From contig DDIS01000101.1 in assembly GCA_002338615.1 (NCBI GenBank), forward strand, positions 1 to 56,516: a stretch of 56,516 bases of DNA, in the 5' to 3' direction. This document shows, piece by piece, positions 43,614 through 55,374 of the stretch (position 1 is its first letter; every line of letters starts with the position of its first letter). The stretch is from Proteobacteria bacterium UBA1844 (lineage in GTDB: Bacteria; Pseudomonadota; Gammaproteobacteria; Steroidobacterales; Woeseiaceae). Below the pieces are notes generated by a model. It was not told the origin of the DNA, made no database searches, and saw only the letters and a program-made list of their open reading frames with translations. A program made the position numbers and the translations under genes.

Positions 43614-44630
43614 TCAACGGTAGCGGTCATCCCGATCGCGAAACTGGCGTTCTGCAAGTTCGCGGCGTTCCTGCGCCTCGAGGCACAAGGTTGCTACAGG
43701 CCTCGCTTCAAGTCGCTTCAGGCCAATCTCTTCTCCGGTCTCTTCGCACCAACCGTAAGTGCCTTCGTCGATCCGCGACAGCGCAGAGTCGATCTTGCGC
43801 AGCAGTTTTCGTTCGCGGTCACGGGTTCTGAGCTCGAGACCAAACTCGGATTCCTGCGTGGCCCTGTCATTCGGGTCCGGGAAATTTGCCGCCTCATCCT
43901 GCATGTGGTGCACGGTACGATCGACCTCGAACATCAGCTCGCGTTTCCACGAGCTCAAAATCTCGCGGAAGTGCTCGAGCTGCTCGGCACTCATGTACTC
44001 CTCGCCACGACCCGGCTTGTAGGGGTCGATGCCATGAATTGGCCCACTCAATACGTTGCCTGTCGGGCGCGGTCTTATAACGGGCTCACTACGTGGGGCT
44101 GCTCTGGAAACAGTCGAACGTTTGTTGCTCACCTTTTGGGAATTCCCTTTCTTGCTGCTGGCTTTCCTGATAGTGGATTTGCGACTGCTTGCTTTCTTGG
44201 CACTCGACTTTCCACTACTCGTTTTCGTTTTTGCGGCTTTTGTCTTTACAGCTTCCTTTCGTAGGGCTTTCTTTTTTACGACCTTGCTGGCAGCCGGACG
44301 CTTGCTCGCCGATTTTTTCTTGCTGCCGGCCTTTTTCTTTACGGCTTTCGGCTTGCTGGCGGCCTTTTTCGCAACCTTTTTTGTACCCGACTTCCTGGGC
44401 TTTGCCTTGCTCGCCGACTTCTTGCGGCTAGCTTTCCTGGCTACCGTCTTTTTCTTGCTGACGGATTTTTTGCTCACAGATTTCTTCTTCCGGGAAGGGC
44501 TTGCCTTTTTGGGGCTCGCCTTGCGTTTCCTGGACGCAGATTTGCTGGCGGCTGGCTTTTTGCTCGTCGCCTTGGTTTTTGAGGCCGGGGCCTTTTTCCG
44601 CTTCTTGCTCGCGGTCTTCTTTGCGGGCAT
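43614..44630 (-). CDS. dksA: DksA with histone H1-like tail and two missing zinc cysteines
   Basis: A 338-residue RNA polymerase-binding DksA. Residues 1-180 are a highly basic Lys/Ser/Ala/Arg tail resembling histone H1 (AVKKKAGSKKKSASKRPAAS). Residues 200-338 are the DksA core: coiled coil with the tip motif PDPNDRATQESEF (Asp252, Asp255), and a globular part with YGWCEETGEEIGLKRLEARP and ATLCLEAQERR. Only Cys295 and Cys316 remain; the partner positions are Thr298 and Ala319, so the canonical C4 zinc site is reduced, as in zinc-independent DksA2-type proteins. With ppGpp it would control rRNA and amino-acid promoters. GGCAGGAG precedes the ATG. The 345 bases before smc hold no gene I can support. 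Confidence 0.94.
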   Translation of the reverse strand: MPAKKTASKKRKKAPASKTKATSKKPAASKSASRKRKASPKKASPSRKKKSVSKKSVSKKKTVARKASRKKSASKAKPRKSGTKKVAKKAASKPKAVKKKAGSKKKSASKRPAASKVVKKKALRKEAVKTKAAKTKTSSGKSSAKKASSRKSTIRKASSKKGNSQKVSNKRSTVSRAAPRSEPVIRPRPTGNVLSGPIHGIDPYKPGRGEEYMSAEQLEHFREILSSWKRELMFEVDRTVHHMQDEAANFPDPNDRATQESEFGLELRTRDRERKLLRKIDSALSRIDEGTYGWCEETGEEIGLKRLEARPVATLCLEAQERRELAERQFRDRDDRYR

Positions 44631-44975
44631 TTCCTACTCCTGCCGGAATTCGTGGGGTTGCTCGGACTCTGTATGCTCGGTACCGCTGCTTTTCGCGGTC
44701 GGTGGTGTCCTGGTGCCTCGCGACAGCCTGACTATCACTCGTTACCCAGCCCTGCCAGCCGAATAAATCCGCAGCCCTGCAGGGTACGTATCTTCCGGGC
44801 CACGCCACTAGAAAAGGCGGGGATTATACATGGCTGGCGCTGGCATGGAAGACCCATTTTGATCGGCAAAATAGCAATAGCGGCAGGCCTGTCGTTTTGC
44901 ACCGACAATCGTTTTGTCGGAGTATTTCCATTACACTACCGACCTTCCTCGGGCACGTGACCAGACACTTTTCAA

Positions 44976-47900
44976 ATGCGACTCAGCAAAATAAAGCTCG
45001 CTGGCTTCAAATCCTTCGTAGACCCCACCACTATTAGCTTTCCGAGCAGCCTCGTCGGCGTCGTCGGGCCCAATGGCTGTGGTAAATCCAACGTCATTGA
45101 CGCGGTACGCTGGGTGATGGGAGAAAGCTCGGCCAGCCGCCTGCGTGGCGATTCGATCACAGACGTAATTTTTAATGGTTCCAGTGCCCGCAAGCCGGTC
45201 GGCACGGCAAACGTCGAGCTCCTGTTTGATAACAATGAAACGACGCTCGAGGGCCAATACGCGAAATACGCAGAAATTTCGATTCGCCGTGAAGTGTCCC
45301 GTGACGGGATCTCGAATTACTACCTGAACGGCACTCGCTGTCGCCGTAAAGACATCCAGAGCGTATTTCTTGGCACCGGGCTCGGTCCACGCAGCTACTC
45401 GATTATCGAGCAGGGTATGATTTCGCGCCTCATCGAGGCGAAGCCGGAGGAGGTTCGCGTTTTTATTGAGGAAGCGGCCGGTATTTCCAAGTACAAGGAA
45501 CGTCGGCGTGAGACCTCGAACAGGATAAAGCACACGAGAGAGAACCTCGATCGCTTGAAAGACGTACTGGATGAGGTCGAAAAGCAACTTCGGCACCTCG
45601 ACCGGCAGGCCAAGACGGCAGAACGTTATGAGCGCTACAAGACTGACGAACGCCGGACCAGTGCGGAGTTGCTGGCTTTGCGTGCAAAAGGGCTGGATGA
45701 GCAGACAGATGCCGCCAGGGCGAGGCTCTCCGAGTGCAAGACGCAGCTTGAGGCGGCGATCGCCAATCAGCGCCGTGTGGAAGCCAGTATTGAGGACGCC
45801 CGGGTGCAGCAAAGCGAGCGCGCGGATGCGTTCAATGCGGTGCAAGGGCGCTACTATAAAGTCGGCAGTGAAATTGCCCGGCTTGAGCAATCGATTGAAC
45901 ATGCCCGCGAGTTGCGTGAACGGCAGAACAGCGACCTGCAACAGGCGATTGCCGGTGCAAGCGAAATAATAGGTCACATCGACAAGGACGAAAATGAGAT
46001 CGCACAGCTGGAACTGACGCTCAGCGAGTTGATTCCGGGGCTCGAACAAGCGCGCCAGAGTGAGAAATTATCGTCAGAGTCGCTCGAGAAAGCTGAGGGT
46101 GCATTGGCCGACTGGCAGCAAAAGTGGGAGGACTACTCTGGCGACTACAACAAAGTCCACCAAACCCGTAATGTTGAGCAGGCTCGCAGCGAACACATTA
46201 ATTCACGCCTTGCGGGCATTGCTGAGCGTCGCAGCAAGCTCGACAACGCACAGCTGGCCGCCAACCAGGATGAACTGAAAGCCAGGCTGCAGGAGCTGGC
46301 CGGTGAAGAACTGCGAAAACGACAGAGTCGTGACGAATTTGAGCGGCACCTGGCCGACGTGAACGACAACGTACGGAAACTGCGCGAGCAGGATCAGAAA
46401 CTGACCAAGCTCGTCGAGGAACGCCGTGGTCAGTTGCATGCCGCCCAAGGCAAGTTTGCTTCGCTCGAGGCGTTGCAGAAAGCGGCCCTGGGTGAGGGCG
46501 AAGATGGCATTCAGCACTGGCTGGAAGGCGCGGGGCTGGAGGGCAACCAGCGCGTGGCTCAGGCGCTGGATGTAAGCGCTGGTTGGGAAAAGGCGGTTGA
46601 GACCGTGCTCGGTGACTACCTCCAGGCGGTTTGCGTGGACGATATAGAGCCAGTGACCGAAAGTATCGGTCGCCTCAAGACAGGCCATGTGACGGTATTG
46701 CAAAGTCGGAGTGAAAGCGGCAGGCGCCCGGGTGAGAAAACTCTCGCCGCAATGGTGCAGGGAGCGCCCGACGCCGTTCACGACATACTCGCATCAGTAC
46801 GCATAGCGGAGACTTTGAACGGCGCACTTTCCGCACGCGAACTCCTGGAAGGCGACGGGTCCGTCATTACGAGTGACGGAATCTGGCTGGGGCGAAGCTG
46901 GTTGCGCGTGTCCAGGGACCAGGACTCGAAAGCAGGCGTACTGGCACGTGAGCACGAGATGCGGCGCCTGAAGAATGACATGCGCGAAATGCAAGCACGT
47001 TTTGAAAGCGCGCGAAAGTTGCTGCACGATGGCCGAATGCGGCTCACGCAGCTTGAAGAACGCCGCGAACTTGTGCAGCGCGATGCGGCTGCATTGCTTG
47101 GAGAGTACTCGGAAATTAAAACAGCACTGGATTCAGCTCGTTATCAGCTGGAGCAGGCGGAGGCCCGGCAGCGTGCGCTCACTGAAGAAGCGGGTGAACT
47201 GGACCGGGAACAGGCAACCGCAGAGGCGCAGCTGCGCGAATCGCAATCACAACTGGCGCAGGCGGTAGCGGCAATCAGGGAGCTCGATGATCAGCGCGCG
47301 AGCCTCGAATTGCGTCGTGACGAGCTGAAAAGCGACCTGGCGCGGGTACGTGCGCAAGCTGAAGAAGATCGAGTTGCGGTACAGACAATTACAATTCAAT
47401 TCGAGAGTCGCCGTTCCAGCAAGGAGTCCGCTGCGCAGAACCTGCAACGCATGCAATCGCAGCTGCAACAGTTCAAGCGGCGAGAGCAAAATATTCGCGA
47501 GCAGCTCAATTTGAGCGAGCAGCCGCTGGAGGAAAACAGGTCGCGTCTCGAGACGCTGCTTGACGATCGGATTTCGGTCGAGGAAGCGTTGAGCAGCGCG
47601 CGCAAACTGGTGGAAGAAGTTGACCACCGAATTCGCGAACTGGATCAATCGCGTATGCAATTCGACCAGGACGTGGATTCGGCCCGTGAGATTGTGACCG
47701 AGGCGGAGATGGCGGTCCGTGAGTTGAACGTGCGCCGCGAGGGATTTTCCGAACAACTTGGCCAGTCGGGGTTTGTATTCGAAACACTGCTCGAAGAGCT
47801 GGACCAGGAGGCTACGATCAGTTCCTGGGACGAAAAACTCGAAGGCATCCGGCGCCGGATCGAACGCCTTGGTCCGATCAACCTCGCAGCGATCAGCGAA

Positions 47901-48482
47901 TTCAAGGAGCAATCCGAGCGCAAAGAATACCTCGACTCGCAACTAGGCGATTTGACCGGTGCGTTGGAAACGCTGGAAGGCGCAATCCGCAAGATTGATC
48001 GTGAAACACGAACGCGTTTTCGGGAAACCTTCGACAAGATCAACATCGGCTTCCAGAAGCTGTTTCCCAAGCTGTTCGGTGGTGGCCACGCGTATCTCGA
48101 ACTGACCGGTGAAGACTTGTTGTCTGCAGGGGTCACGGTCATGGCCAGGCCACCCGGTAAACGTAACAGCACGATTCACCTGTTATCAGGTGGCGAAAAA
48201 GCATTGACAGCCGTGTCCCTGGTATTTGCAATTTTTGAACTCAATCCGGCGCCGTTTTGCATGCTCGATGAGGTTGATGCACCGCTTGACGACGCGAACG
48301 TTGGCCGCTTCTGTGACATCGTAAAATCCATGTCGGAAAAGGTGCAGTTCGTCTTCATTACTCATAACAAGGTAACGATGGAGATGGCGCGTCAGCTGAC
48401 GGGTGTCACAATGCAGGAACCCGGTGTTTCCCGACTCGTCTCCGTGGATCTTGACGAAGCGGTGAAAATGGCTGCGAGCTAA
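44976..48482 (+). CDS. smc: Chromosome segregation protein SMC
   Basis: An 1168-residue SMC ATPase. Walker A GPNGCGKSNVIDAVRWVMGE is near residue 32. A long coiled coil (about 170-500) leads to the hinge (about 520-670, with GDYLQAVCVDDIEP), then the return coil (680-1000). The C-terminal head has the signature LLSGGEKALTAVSLVFAIF and Walker B CMLDEVDAPLDDANVG. It compacts and segregates the chromosome; the Scp partners are not in the window. No strong Shine-Dalgarno sequence precedes the ATG at 44976. The order smc-zipA-ligA is conserved in many Gammaproteobacteria. Confidence 0.97.
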   Translation: MRLSKIKLAGFKSFVDPTTISFPSSLVGVVGPNGCGKSNVIDAVRWVMGESSASRLRGDSITDVIFNGSSARKPVGTANVELLFDNNETTLEGQYAKYAEISIRREVSRDGISNYYLNGTRCRRKDIQSVFLGTGLGPRSYSIIEQGMISRLIEAKPEEVRVFIEEAAGISKYKERRRETSNRIKHTRENLDRLKDVLDEVEKQLRHLDRQAKTAERYERYKTDERRTSAELLALRAKGLDEQTDAARARLSECKTQLEAAIANQRRVEASIEDARVQQSERADAFNAVQGRYYKVGSEIARLEQSIEHARELRERQNSDLQQAIAGASEIIGHIDKDENEIAQLELTLSELIPGLEQARQSEKLSSESLEKAEGALADWQQKWEDYSGDYNKVHQTRNVEQARSEHINSRLAGIAERRSKLDNAQLAANQDELKARLQELAGEELRKRQSRDEFERHLADVNDNVRKLREQDQKLTKLVEERRGQLHAAQGKFASLEALQKAALGEGEDGIQHWLEGAGLEGNQRVAQALDVSAGWEKAVETVLGDYLQAVCVDDIEPVTESIGRLKTGHVTVLQSRSESGRRPGEKTLAAMVQGAPDAVHDILASVRIAETLNGALSARELLEGDGSVITSDGIWLGRSWLRVSRDQDSKAGVLAREHEMRRLKNDMREMQARFESARKLLHDGRMRLTQLEERRELVQRDAAALLGEYSEIKTALDSARYQLEQAEARQRALTEEAGELDREQATAEAQLRESQSQLAQAVAAIRELDDQRASLELRRDELKSDLARVRAQAEEDRVAVQTITIQFESRRSSKESAAQNLQRMQSQLQQFKRREQNIREQLNLSEQPLEENRSRLETLLDDRISVEEALSSARKLVEEVDHRIRELDQSRMQFDQDVDSAREIVTEAEMAVRELNVRREGFSEQLGQSGFVFETLLEELDQEATISSWDEKLEGIRRRIERLGPINLAAISEFKEQSERKEYLDSQLGDLTGALETLEGAIRKIDRETRTRFRETFDKINIGFQKLFPKLFGGGHAYLELTGEDLLSAGVTVMARPPGKRNSTIHLLSGGEKALTAVSLVFAIFELNPAPFCMLDEVDAPLDDANVGRFCDIVKSMSEKVQFVFITHNKVTMEMARQLTGVTMQEPGVSRLVSVDLDEAVKMAAS

Positions 48483-48499
48483 CCAGGGCCAGGCAACGT

Positions 48500-51252
<2,753 letters not shown>

Positions 51253-51314
51253 CGCACCAACTTTGATCACCAGTATTGCCGAATGAATCGCCATATAACA
51301 TGAATCTTCATACT

Positions 51315-51328
51315 TCACCTAATTTTGC
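51315..51328 (+). repeat. 14-mer shared upstream of both DUF6502 genes, copy 1
   Basis: TCACCTAATTTTGC, identical to 55113-55126. It lies 101 bases before the first DUF6502 start. A related sequence (TCAGGTAATTTTGG) is at 56335-56348, upstream of the last partial gene. Confidence 0.5.
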
Positions 51329-51411
51329 ATGTCGACAGACTGCGAGTCGAATATTGAGACTTGGGCAACTTTTCCCATTCGCTGTTTTTCGCTGGTCAAA
51401 ACATACGGTTA

Positions 51412-51423
51412 TGAATATATTCA
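51412..51423. promoter_or_regulatory. Palindrome next to the first DUF6502 start
   Basis: TGAATATATTCA is a perfect 12-bp palindrome ending 6 bases before the ATG at 51430. It occupies the ribosome-binding region, where there is no Shine-Dalgarno sequence. It may be an operator, or only A+T-rich chance. Confidence 0.35.
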
Positions 51424-51429
51424 ATTCAT

Positions 51430-52275
51430 ATGCAGGACAAAATCCAGAAACAAATACTCGATGCATTCTTTGTCGTTCTTCGACCTATAGCAAAAATACT
51501 TCTCCGCTACGGAATCGGCTATCGCGAATTCGCCGAAGTCGCAAAATCGGCATTTGTCGATGTCGCGACTTCGGAATACGGACTCCGTGGCCGGCCGACG
51601 AATGCGTCACGGGTTGCAGTGATGACCGGGCTTACGCGAAAAGAAGTTAAACGGCTGCGGGAAAATATAGGGCTGGACAACGAAACCCTACTAAAAAACT
51701 ATAATCGGCTTAGTGCGGTACTTCATATCTGGTACTCTGACCAAGAATTCCTGGACAGTAATGGCAACCCGGCGACACTACCTTTCTCTGGGGACTCTGC
51801 ATCATTTTCCAAAATTGTAAGGATGGTCGGGGGTGATATTCCACCAGGCGCCGTACGAACAGAGCTAAAGCGCCTTAAGACGATTGAGGAAAGTCAGCGG
51901 GGGTACCTGAGACCTATTCGCCGGGCAATTGCCCCAGCCGATGAACACGACAATCTTTGCTTGTCATTGTTGCATGCGGCATACCCCTTATTTTCCAATA
52001 TAGCTCACAATTCGGAGTGTGGTCGAAACGGATCTACGTGGGCCCAATTTTCGGCATTTGCGAAGCAAATTGACATAAATGATCTTGCTAGACTTCGTAG
52101 AGTATGCAGCGATCGTGTCAAAGAATCTGCAGAGTCGTTTGATGACCTCTTTATGGCGTACCAAAAACTCGACGATGGGAGCGAAAGTGAAAAGGAAGCT
52201 GTCCCCGTCGCTGTTGGTGTCTTTTATTTTGAAGACCACAGCGCCGATTCGGAACAGGTATGGGGAGATAAGTGA
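51430..52275 (+). CDS. DUF6502 family protein, copy 1
   Basis: A 281-residue protein. The N-terminal part has the DUF6502 pattern: a helix (ILDAFFVVLRPIAKILLRYG), then IGYREFAEVAKSAFVDVA, then a winged-helix-like segment with SRVAVMTGLTRKEVKRLREN. The middle (YNRLSAVLHIWYSDQEFLDS, then GGDIPPGAVRTELKRL) also matches the family. The GLTRKEVK helix looks like a DNA-recognition helix, so a transcriptional regulator is likely but unproven. A second, divergent copy lies at 55375. The gene starts 177 bases after ligA and marks a drop in G+C. No strong Shine-Dalgarno sequence is seen. Confidence 0.82.
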   Translation: MQDKIQKQILDAFFVVLRPIAKILLRYGIGYREFAEVAKSAFVDVATSEYGLRGRPTNASRVAVMTGLTRKEVKRLRENIGLDNETLLKNYNRLSAVLHIWYSDQEFLDSNGNPATLPFSGDSASFSKIVRMVGGDIPPGAVRTELKRLKTIEESQRGYLRPIRRAIAPADEHDNLCLSLLHAAYPLFSNIAHNSECGRNGSTWAQFSAFAKQIDINDLARLRRVCSDRVKESAESFDDLFMAYQKLDDGSESEKEAVPVAVGVFYFEDHSADSEQVWGDK

Positions 52276-52382
52276 GAATTCGCTAGCAAGACTAAAGAAT
52301 ACTCGCGATCACATCAAAATATTGTTTGAGAATTGTCAAAGTTAGTTTGAGAAACGCAACATGAAATTAATTCAATGGACAG

Positions 52383-53214
52383 CTAACCAACAAGAAACGC
52401 TGCTCGAGTACCAATTAGTCGATATCCTAACTTCTTGTACAGTCTCTCAGAATTGTGGCCATCAGCCACCGATAAAGTAACAAATTTAAGACCTTGTCCC
52501 AGAAAATATACGCCTAGGGCATTTACAATTGAGGAGGCATGGACACACCGGCGAAACGCTTTTGGTGTGAATACCGATGAAATATGAATTCCATTTGTAG
52601 TGCGGGCTGACATAGTTGCCATTGCGCGGACCATTTTCATCCCAAACGAAAAGCAAGTTTTCGTCCATTTTTCGCAACACGAAATCCTGCACGTCTATGG
52701 GTGCCGGAGCCTCTATTCCGTATTGATGGCCCCATTCTGCAACCATGTCTCGTTCGCTACTCTCACATAACCGCATTTGGCCTGGTTCGGTGCGGAGCGC
52801 AGTAGATCTCGGCGCATCAAGCCGATATATGTTCCAGTTGCATTCGAGTCTGCTTGAATTCCCAACGCAATCACTAACGTGAATAGCCAGTTGAGTCACA
52901 GATCGGGGGTGGCCAACTAGTCTGCGGGGATGCGATATACGAAAAGTCAGTCTCTGCGCAACTTCCCGTAACACGTTCAATGGCAAATCGGTTGCCAATA
53001 GCCCATCAGGTCTGGCAAAGGTTCCGCAACCTACAATCTCATCGCCTCTATGGATGCTAACAAACCAAAATGGAGGCGAGAATACGGAACCTCTCGATAT
53101 CAACAGATTTGTCAGAGATATCAAACCATTGTGATAGTCTTCCCGGCGATAGAGCCATTCAACACATGCGCTGGCGAAGCTAGTAGGGTCTTCGTATTCT
53201 CGAATTTTAAACAC
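52383..53214 (-). pseudogene. GNAT acetyltransferase broken by a frameshift
   Basis: Two overlapping minus-strand frames together make one GNAT protein. The first (53214 to about 52630) starts MFKIREYEDPTSFASACVEW and reaches LLFVWDENGP. The second frame then continues AMATMSARTTNG, ISSVFTPKAFRR and HASSIVNALGVYFLGQG, ending NSERLYKKLGYRLIG; this is the acetyl-CoA-binding core and the typical GNAT C-terminus. The frames differ by one base, so a single-base insertion near 52621-52636 probably inactivated the gene, unless it is a sequencing error. It lies between the two DUF6502 copies. Confidence 0.75.
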
Positions 53215-53387
53215 GGACGAATTCGATCATTTTTGGTCTGACAGTGAAATAAATGTAATGTGCAAAGGATATAATACTGCATCTTGTGTTCTTTGCATAA
53301 ATCGACATCTTGTGAATAACCGTGGTTTATATACATCTCGAGAATCAGAAGCTTAAAGAACGTAGAGTTTGTCAGTCGTACTGGTTG

Positions 53388-55031
53388 ATGCCGAAGTCGT
53401 TCGCTGTCACCGCTTGGCGAAGTCTATGGGGAGTCGCAAACCGAAGACCAATTGTCGCAAGTGCTCTAATAGCAGTTTTTGTTTTGTCCACCTTGGTATC
53501 GTGCTCGCAGGTTAATCCAGATTTCGGCTCTACTCTCAATCGTGGCCTGAATGCAGACCCTGAATCATTAGACCCACAACTTAGTTCCAGTACGCAATCA
53601 TCAACAGTGCTGTACGACCTGCGTGAGGGACTCGTCACGCGAGATAGAAATGGAAGGCTCGCCCCTGGCGCTGCGAAGGAGTGGATCGTTTCGGCCGACG
53701 GAAAGACTTACACGTTTAATTTACGTTCCAATTTGAAATGGTCTAATGGAGAGGAACTTGATAGCAGGGACTTTGTTTATGCATTTCGTCGACTGGTAGA
53801 TCCTCAAACTGCATCGCCCCATGCGCATATGCTTTCACAAGTTATTGGTGCAGAGGAGATCATAGCGGGCATATCGAATCCAGATTCACTTGGTGTCCTT
53901 GCAGTGGACAAGGATACGTTGAAGATAGAATTAGCTTCGCCAGTTCCCTATTTCCTCCAAGTTTTAAGTCATTCAAGTTTAGTACCAATATATATAGATC
54001 GATCTGCGGGTAAAGTAAGTCGAATATCAGGCTTAACTGCTATAACAAATGGCGCTTACCGCCTTGTTGGCCATGAAATTAATTCAAGCCTAACGTTAGT
54101 GAAGAACCTGTTCTATTGGGGATCTGAAAACACGAAGATTGAAAGAGTTATTTATCATGTTATCGGTCAGGAGGCTGAGGCGAATAGGTACAGAGCAGGA
54201 GAGATCGATATTACAGACAGTGTTTCAGAGGTTGCATTTCAGATGTTTCAAGAAGATCGACGTAATGAACTGCATGTCTCGCCTATGCTGGGAGTCTATT
54301 ACTACGGCCTCAATGTTACAAAGCCTCCATTTAAAGACCACCCGGCAATTCGAACAGCCTTATCTTTGGCCATCGATAGAAACGTTCTCGTCAAGAGCGT
54401 TATCGGTCGCGGAGAAATTCCGGCATATGGCTTGGTTCCGCAAGGAGTCACAGGTTATGAAAGCCCAGATTTCCGCTATTCGAATATTTCTCAAGAAGCG
54501 CGGAACGAGATTGCGCGGGGCATTTTAAGGGATGCAGGATATTCTGACTCGAATAAGTTTACTTTTGAGCTTCGATATAATACCGGTGGAGGGCATGAAA
54601 AGATTGCCTTAGCGATTCAGTCAATGTGGCGACGCGAACTCGGCGTAGAGGTCAGTTTGCGAGCGGAGGAATTCAAGGTTTTTATTTCCAATGTTCGAGC
54701 AATGAGTACAACTGAGGCGTACCGACTTAGTTGGACTGGTGACTATGACGATCCTCTAACGTTCTTGCAATTATTCGAGACTGGAAACCCTTCGAACTTG
54801 ACTGGCTATTCGAATCGGGTGGTAGATAAATTGCTCGCGAGAGGGCAGATTGAGTTGGACGCGAATATGAGAGAGAAATTACTCCAAGATGCCGAACTGA
54901 TCTCAATTGAGGATTGTCCACTTATTCCGATTTACTATTACGTGTCGAAGCACCTGGTAAATCCCAGAGTAAATGGGTGGTCCGATAGCATTCTTGATAT
55001 CCACCTAAGCCGTCATTTGGCTCTTGACTAG
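53388..55031 (+). CDS. OppA-like peptide-binding lipoprotein, orphan
   Basis: A 547-residue solute-binding protein (SBP_bac_5 family). The start is put at the ATG 53388 (MPKSFAVTAWRS); a membrane/signal segment (ASALIAVFVLSTLVSC) ends in a lipobox Cys. The family pattern is strong: LNADPESLDPQLSSSTQSS, VLYDLREGLVTRDRNGRLAP, WSNGEELDSRDFVYAFRRLV and PAIRTALSLAIDRNVLVKSV. It should bind oligopeptides or murein peptides in the periplasm. No permease or ATPase gene is nearby, so it must use an Opp/Dpp system elsewhere or act alone. Base composition matches its A+T-rich neighbours rather than the core. Confidence 0.9.
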   Translation: MPKSFAVTAWRSLWGVANRRPIVASALIAVFVLSTLVSCSQVNPDFGSTLNRGLNADPESLDPQLSSSTQSSTVLYDLREGLVTRDRNGRLAPGAAKEWIVSADGKTYTFNLRSNLKWSNGEELDSRDFVYAFRRLVDPQTASPHAHMLSQVIGAEEIIAGISNPDSLGVLAVDKDTLKIELASPVPYFLQVLSHSSLVPIYIDRSAGKVSRISGLTAITNGAYRLVGHEINSSLTLVKNLFYWGSENTKIERVIYHVIGQEAEANRYRAGEIDITDSVSEVAFQMFQEDRRNELHVSPMLGVYYYGLNVTKPPFKDHPAIRTALSLAIDRNVLVKSVIGRGEIPAYGLVPQGVTGYESPDFRYSNISQEARNEIARGILRDAGYSDSNKFTFELRYNTGGGHEKIALAIQSMWRRELGVEVSLRAEEFKVFISNVRAMSTTEAYRLSWTGDYDDPLTFLQLFETGNPSNLTGYSNRVVDKLLARGQIELDANMREKLLQDAELISIEDCPLIPIYYYVSKHLVNPRVNGWSDSILDIHLSRHLALD

Positions 55032-55112
55032 TCACAAAATCGGGCCGCGTAACGAAAGCGAGTTCGGTCGAAAGTGAATGTATCTTGCGCGCTTACGGGA
55101 TAACTGCGGTCG

Positions 55113-55126
55113 TCACCTAATTTTGC
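55113..55126 (+). repeat. 14-mer shared upstream of both DUF6502 genes, copy 2
   Basis: TCACCTAATTTTGC, identical to 51315-51328, in the 343-base gap before the second DUF6502 gene. That gap also holds a promoter and an inverted repeat; no gene was seen in it. Confidence 0.5.
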
Positions 55127-55198
55127 GCGTTAGCTCGAGTGCGCGCTCCCACGTATGCGCTGGCCCCACCCGTTTGTGGCTGTTTTCGTCGATCGTAC

Positions 55199-55227
55199 TT
55201 GACCATTTCGTATATAATTAACATAAT
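55199..55227 (+). promoter_or_regulatory. Promoter of the second DUF6502 gene
   Basis: TTGACC (55199-55204), a 17-bp spacer and CATAAT (55222-55227), close to consensus. Transcription would begin inside or beside the inverted repeat at 55233-55248. Confidence 0.65.
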
Positions 55228-55232
55228 CAATA

Positions 55233-55248
55233 TCTTACATAAGTAAGA
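55233..55248. promoter_or_regulatory. Inverted repeat at the transcription start of the second DUF6502 gene
   Basis: TCTTAC and GTAAGA are perfect inverted halves with a 4-base centre (ATAA). They lie 5 bases downstream of the -10 box, a typical repressor position. The nearest candidate binder is the DUF6502 protein itself. Confidence 0.5.
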
Positions 55249-55374
55249 AATTGGGAGCGATCGCTTCTCTGCTCCATTTTGATGACCGGTACGGGCCCGC
55301 GGCTAGTTGCTGACCATATTTGTTTATGAAGAAACATTTATAACACTTGGAGACACAAGGCCGATATTGGTAGG

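Noticed and set aside
44056..44766. A 236-codon Phe/Leu-rich plus-strand frame resembling a membrane protein
   Set aside because: It is the antisense of the Lys-rich DksA tail; lysine codons read as Phe/Leu on the other strand.
44931..46049. A 372-codon minus-strand frame
   Set aside because: Antisense to the smc head and coiled coil; no domain.
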